Source: Streptomyces violaceusniger
GTDB lineage: Bacteria > Actinomycetota > Actinomycetes > Streptomycetales > Streptomycetaceae
Length of the DNA: 64,000 bases
Assembly (NCBI GenBank): GCA_005405945.1
Contig: BJHW01000001.1
Span: 8,246,001-8,310,000 of the forward strand
Reading direction: 5' to 3'
Every line of letters starts with the position of its first letter. Positions within the stretch are counted from its first letter, which is position 1. Below are positions 61,892 to 64,000 of this stretch, in pieces. The notes beneath the pieces are model-generated. The model saw only the letters and a list, made by a program, of their open reading frames with translations, did not search any database and was not told where the DNA came from. A program made the translations under genes and the position numbers.

Positions 61892-61909
61892 TTTCAGGCC
61901 CCGGGCTCC

Positions 61910-63667
61910 TCAGCGTGAGCCGCAGCGCAGCACGGCGGCGGTCTCGGGCGGCAGCCTCAGCATGCCGTCCGGGCCCGGCAGCTCGATCCGCCGCCAGGCG
62001 GCCACCACCTCGGTGACCTCGCCGGTCCGTGGCCCGAGCCAGGTCTTGACCGGCCGGTCGCCCGGGTTGAGCAGGACCCGCAGCGGGCCGCGCTGAAAGC
62101 TGAAGCAGCCGTCCGAACCGGAGGACAGGCCCGTGTACGACCAGGTGGGGTCGGTCAGGGCCGGTTCGGCGCGGCGCAGTGCGATCAGTCGGCGGTACCA
62201 GTCGAGCAGCGCCCGGTGCGGCTCCCGCTCCGGCTCCCGCCAGTCGAGGCAGGACCGCAGCCGGGTGGCCGGGTCCTGGGGGTCGGGCACGTCGCCTTCC
62301 GCCCAGCCGTGGGCGGCGAATTCCCGGCGACGGCCGGACCGCACCGCCTCGGCCAGCTCCGGATCCTGGTGGTCGGTGAAGTACTGCCAGGGCGTGCGGG
62401 CGCCCCACTCCTCGCCCATGAAGAGCATGGGGGTGAAGGGCGCGCACAGCACCACGGCCGCCGCACAGGCCAGCAGCCCGGGGGAGAGCCGGGCGGAGAG
62501 CCGGTCGCCGACCGCGCGATTGCCCACCTGGTCATGGGTCTGGGCGTAGCCGAGCAGCCGGTGCGCGGGGGTGGTGTGGGTGTTCAGCGGACTGCCGTGG
62601 CGGCGGCCCCGGAACGCCGAATGGGTGCCGTCGTGGAAGAAGCCGCCCATCAGCGTCTTGACCAGGGCCCCGGGACCCTCGGCGGAGAAGTCGGCGTAGT
62701 AGCCCTGCCGCTCACCGGTGAGGAATGTGTGCAGGGCGTGATGGAAGTCGTCGTTCCACTGCGCGTGCAGACCGTGGCCGCCCGCCTCGCGCGGGGCGGT
62801 GGTGCGCGGATCGTTGAGGTCCGACTCGCCGATGAGGAACAGCGGACGGCCGGTGCGGGCGGCCAGCGCGTCCACGGCGGCCGACAGCTCGGCCAGGAAG
62901 TGCCGGGCCCGGGTGTCGCGCAGCGCGTGCACCGCGTCCAGCCGCAGCCCGTCGAGGCGGAAGTCGCGCAGCCAGGCGAGCGCGCTGCCGATGAAGTACG
63001 CGCGCACTTCGTCGGAGCCGGGCGCGTCGAGGTTGACCGCCGCGCCCCAGGGGGTGTGGTGGGTGTCGGTGAAGTACGGGCCGAAGACCGGGAGGTGGTT
63101 CCCGGAGGGGCCCAGATGGTTGTGGACCACATCGAGGACCACGCCGAGGCCGTGCCCGTGCGCGGCGTCCACGAACCGCGCCAGCCCCTCCGGCCCGCCG
63201 TACGGCTCGTGCACCGCCCAGGGCGCCACGCCGTCGTACCCCCAGCCATGGGTCCCGGGGAACGGGCAGACGGGCATCAGCTGCACATGGGTGATGCCCA
63301 ACTCGGCCAGGTGCGGCAGCCGTTCGGCCGCCGCCTCGAAGGTGCCCTCATGGGTGAAGGTGCCGATGTGCAGCTCGTAGAGGACCGCGCCCGGCAGCGG
63401 CCGCCCGAACCACTCCCGCTCCCAGCGGAAGCGGGAGTGGTCGACCACCGCGCTCAGCCCCTCCGGGCCGTCCGGCTGGCGGCGGGAGCGCGGATCGGGG
63501 AGCGGCGGGCCGTCGTCGAGCGCGAAGCCGTACCGCGTGCCGGGCCCGGCCTCGGCCTCGGCCCGCCACCACCCCGCGCGGCCCGGGTCGGGCTCCATGG
63601 GGCGGTCCCGCCCGTCCACATGGAGCCCGACCCGCTCGGCGTGCGGCGCCCACACCTTGAACAGCAC
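61910..63667 (-). CDS. treZ: Malto-oligosyltrehalose trehalohydrolase
   Basis: GH13 enzyme releasing trehalose from malto-oligosyltrehalose, working with TreY maltooligosyl trehalose synthase. 585 residues. N-terminal CBM48-like LFKVWAPHAERVGLHVDG, then the GH13 barrel: GWGYDGVAPWAVHEPYGGPE, VVLDVVHNHLGPSG, nucleophile Asp in LDGLRLDAVHAL, acid/base Glu in LFLIGESDLND, and transition-state Asp in YAQTHDQVGNRAVG. The C-terminal beta domain has RVLLNPGDRPVKTW. treY and treX are not in the window, so the pathway partners lie elsewhere. ATG 63667 is the start; the next minus-strand gene upstream ends 140 bases away. Confidence 0.94.
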   Translation of the reverse strand: MLFKVWAPHAERVGLHVDGRDRPMEPDPGRAGWWRAEAEAGPGTRYGFALDDGPPLPDPRSRRQPDGPEGLSAVVDHSRFRWEREWFGRPLPGAVLYELHIGTFTHEGTFEAAAERLPHLAELGITHVQLMPVCPFPGTHGWGYDGVAPWAVHEPYGGPEGLARFVDAAHGHGLGVVLDVVHNHLGPSGNHLPVFGPYFTDTHHTPWGAAVNLDAPGSDEVRAYFIGSALAWLRDFRLDGLRLDAVHALRDTRARHFLAELSAAVDALAARTGRPLFLIGESDLNDPRTTAPREAGGHGLHAQWNDDFHHALHTFLTGERQGYYADFSAEGPGALVKTLMGGFFHDGTHSAFRGRRHGSPLNTHTTPAHRLLGYAQTHDQVGNRAVGDRLSARLSPGLLACAAAVVLCAPFTPMLFMGEEWGARTPWQYFTDHQDPELAEAVRSGRRREFAAHGWAEGDVPDPQDPATRLRSCLDWREPEREPHRALLDWYRRLIALRRAEPALTDPTWSYTGLSSGSDGCFSFQRGPLRVLLNPGDRPVKTWLGPRTGEVTEVVAAWRRIELPGPDGMLRLPPETAAVLRCGSR

Positions 63668-63806
63668 TGGCGTCTCCTCACCTCGACCTGGCTACGGTCC
63701 TCGACCTGGCCACGGTCCTCGACCATGCTGCGGGACGCGGCGCCGGTGGCGCAGCAGGACGACATCGGTCGGCGGCAGGGATCGGTCAGCGGCAGGGCGA
63801 CATCCG
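63668..63806. other. Spacer upstream of treZ
   Basis: 139 bases without a gene. CTCGACCTGGCTACGGTC and CTCGACCTGGCCACGGTC form a near-perfect direct repeat at about 63681-63718, possibly holding the treZ promoter. A second repeated piece, GGCGGCAGGGATCGGTCAGC, follows. Confidence 0.5.
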
Positions 63807-64000
63807 TCAGACGAGGTTGATGCGCTCCTGGGTGACGGGATACCCCGCCCTGGCGAAGTGCGCGGCCATGGGCAGGTTGGGCTGGTCCGTCGCCGCCGCG
63901 ATCTTCGTGGCCCCTCGTTCCACCAGATCGTGGGTGCACTCCACGAGCAGGTCGTACGCGTAGCCGTGGCCGCGCTGCTCGGCGACGACCCCTATGAAGC
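63807..64000 (-). CDS. GNAT-type acetyltransferase (5' end outside window)
   Basis: C-terminal 64 residues of a GNAT enzyme. The piece shows the acetyl-CoA pyrophosphate loop region VVAEQRGHGYAYDLLVE (Q/R-x-x-G-x-G/A type), ERGATKIAAATDQPNLPM and HFARAGYPVTQERINLV at the end. It is read in the frame ending at TGA 63809-63807. The N-terminal half, including the substrate-recognition part, is outside the window, so the acceptor cannot be guessed. Confidence 0.8.
   Translation of the reverse strand, partial: FIGVVAEQRGHGYAYDLLVECTHDLVERGATKIAAATDQPNLPMAAHFARAGYPVTQERINLV

Noticed and set aside
1..64000. tRNA, rRNA, insertion sequences, prophage, integrase attachment sites or a replication origin
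   Set aside because: None of the usual signatures (cloverleaf with CCA end, transposase or integrase motifs, DnaA-box cluster) was seen by eye. A tRNA scan would be the decisive test.

Overview
The window is a high-GC actinobacterial chromosome segment, almost certainly Streptomyces. Codon third positions are nearly all G or C, starts are often GTG, and gene pairs overlap by 4 bases. The gene content and order (xylose ABC genes, dxs, fadA/fadB, ribonuclease D, an orphan LuxR-type regulator, DUF3000, hemE, hemG-hemQ, DUF692/TIGR04222, murC, msrB) match a conserved Streptomyces core region as I remember it. No rRNA, tRNA, insertion sequence, phage gene or CRISPR array was seen.

Layout. 1-3222: 3' part of a xylose-type sugar ABC transporter (binding protein, single-domain ATPase, permease). 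3403-7068: dxs (isoprenoid precursors) and an amino-acid permease. 7597-9130: a PIN/NYN-like protein and a beta-propeller-like protein. 10072-16557, minus strand: fatty-acid beta-oxidation pair, ribonuclease D, orphan response regulator, DUF3000. 16648-29221: hemE and, further on, hemG-hemQ of the coproporphyrin-dependent heme route. Between them lie an unknown triple-repeat protein, a CoA-disulfide-reductase-like enzyme and a 4-hydroxybenzoate module (pobA, IclR regulator, MFS carrier, and a divergent double-IclR regulator). 29429-35138, minus strand: secreted S33 peptidase, two TIGR04222 membrane proteins (one with a Cys/Gly-rich tail) and a DUF692 (MNIO) enzyme. 35512-42033: a class A PBP-like protein with a degenerate transpeptidase domain, a membrane-anchored deacetylase-like protein, a polytopic membrane protein and a membrane molybdopterin oxidoreductase. 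42030-50360: a small membrane protein, a compact operon for envelope glycosylation (GT2, DUF2064, methyltransferase, GT-C enzyme), an OmpR/histidine kinase pair and an epimerase. 50633-59783: methyltransferase, PTH2-like hydrolase, small ABC exporter, zinc-ribbon microprotein, PhoX-like protein, ZapE-like ATPase, RibD-like reductase and a USP-like protein. 59972-64000: murC, msrB, treZ and the end of a GNAT acetyltransferase.

Two window-wide patterns matter. (1) About 17 genes are broken by single-base frameshifts. Nearly all are repaired by adding one G or C to a short G/C run, so these are most likely consensus sequence errors and the genes are annotated here as intact in the organism. (2) Every gap between convergent genes holds its own tandem-repeat array or a copy of a GGGGCGGAGCCCC-type element.

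The best candidate for an under-described system is the DUF692/MNIO enzyme translationally coupled to a TIGR04222 protein with a seven-cysteine glycine-rich tail. A second TIGR04222 protein and a secreted peptidase follow it on the same strand.
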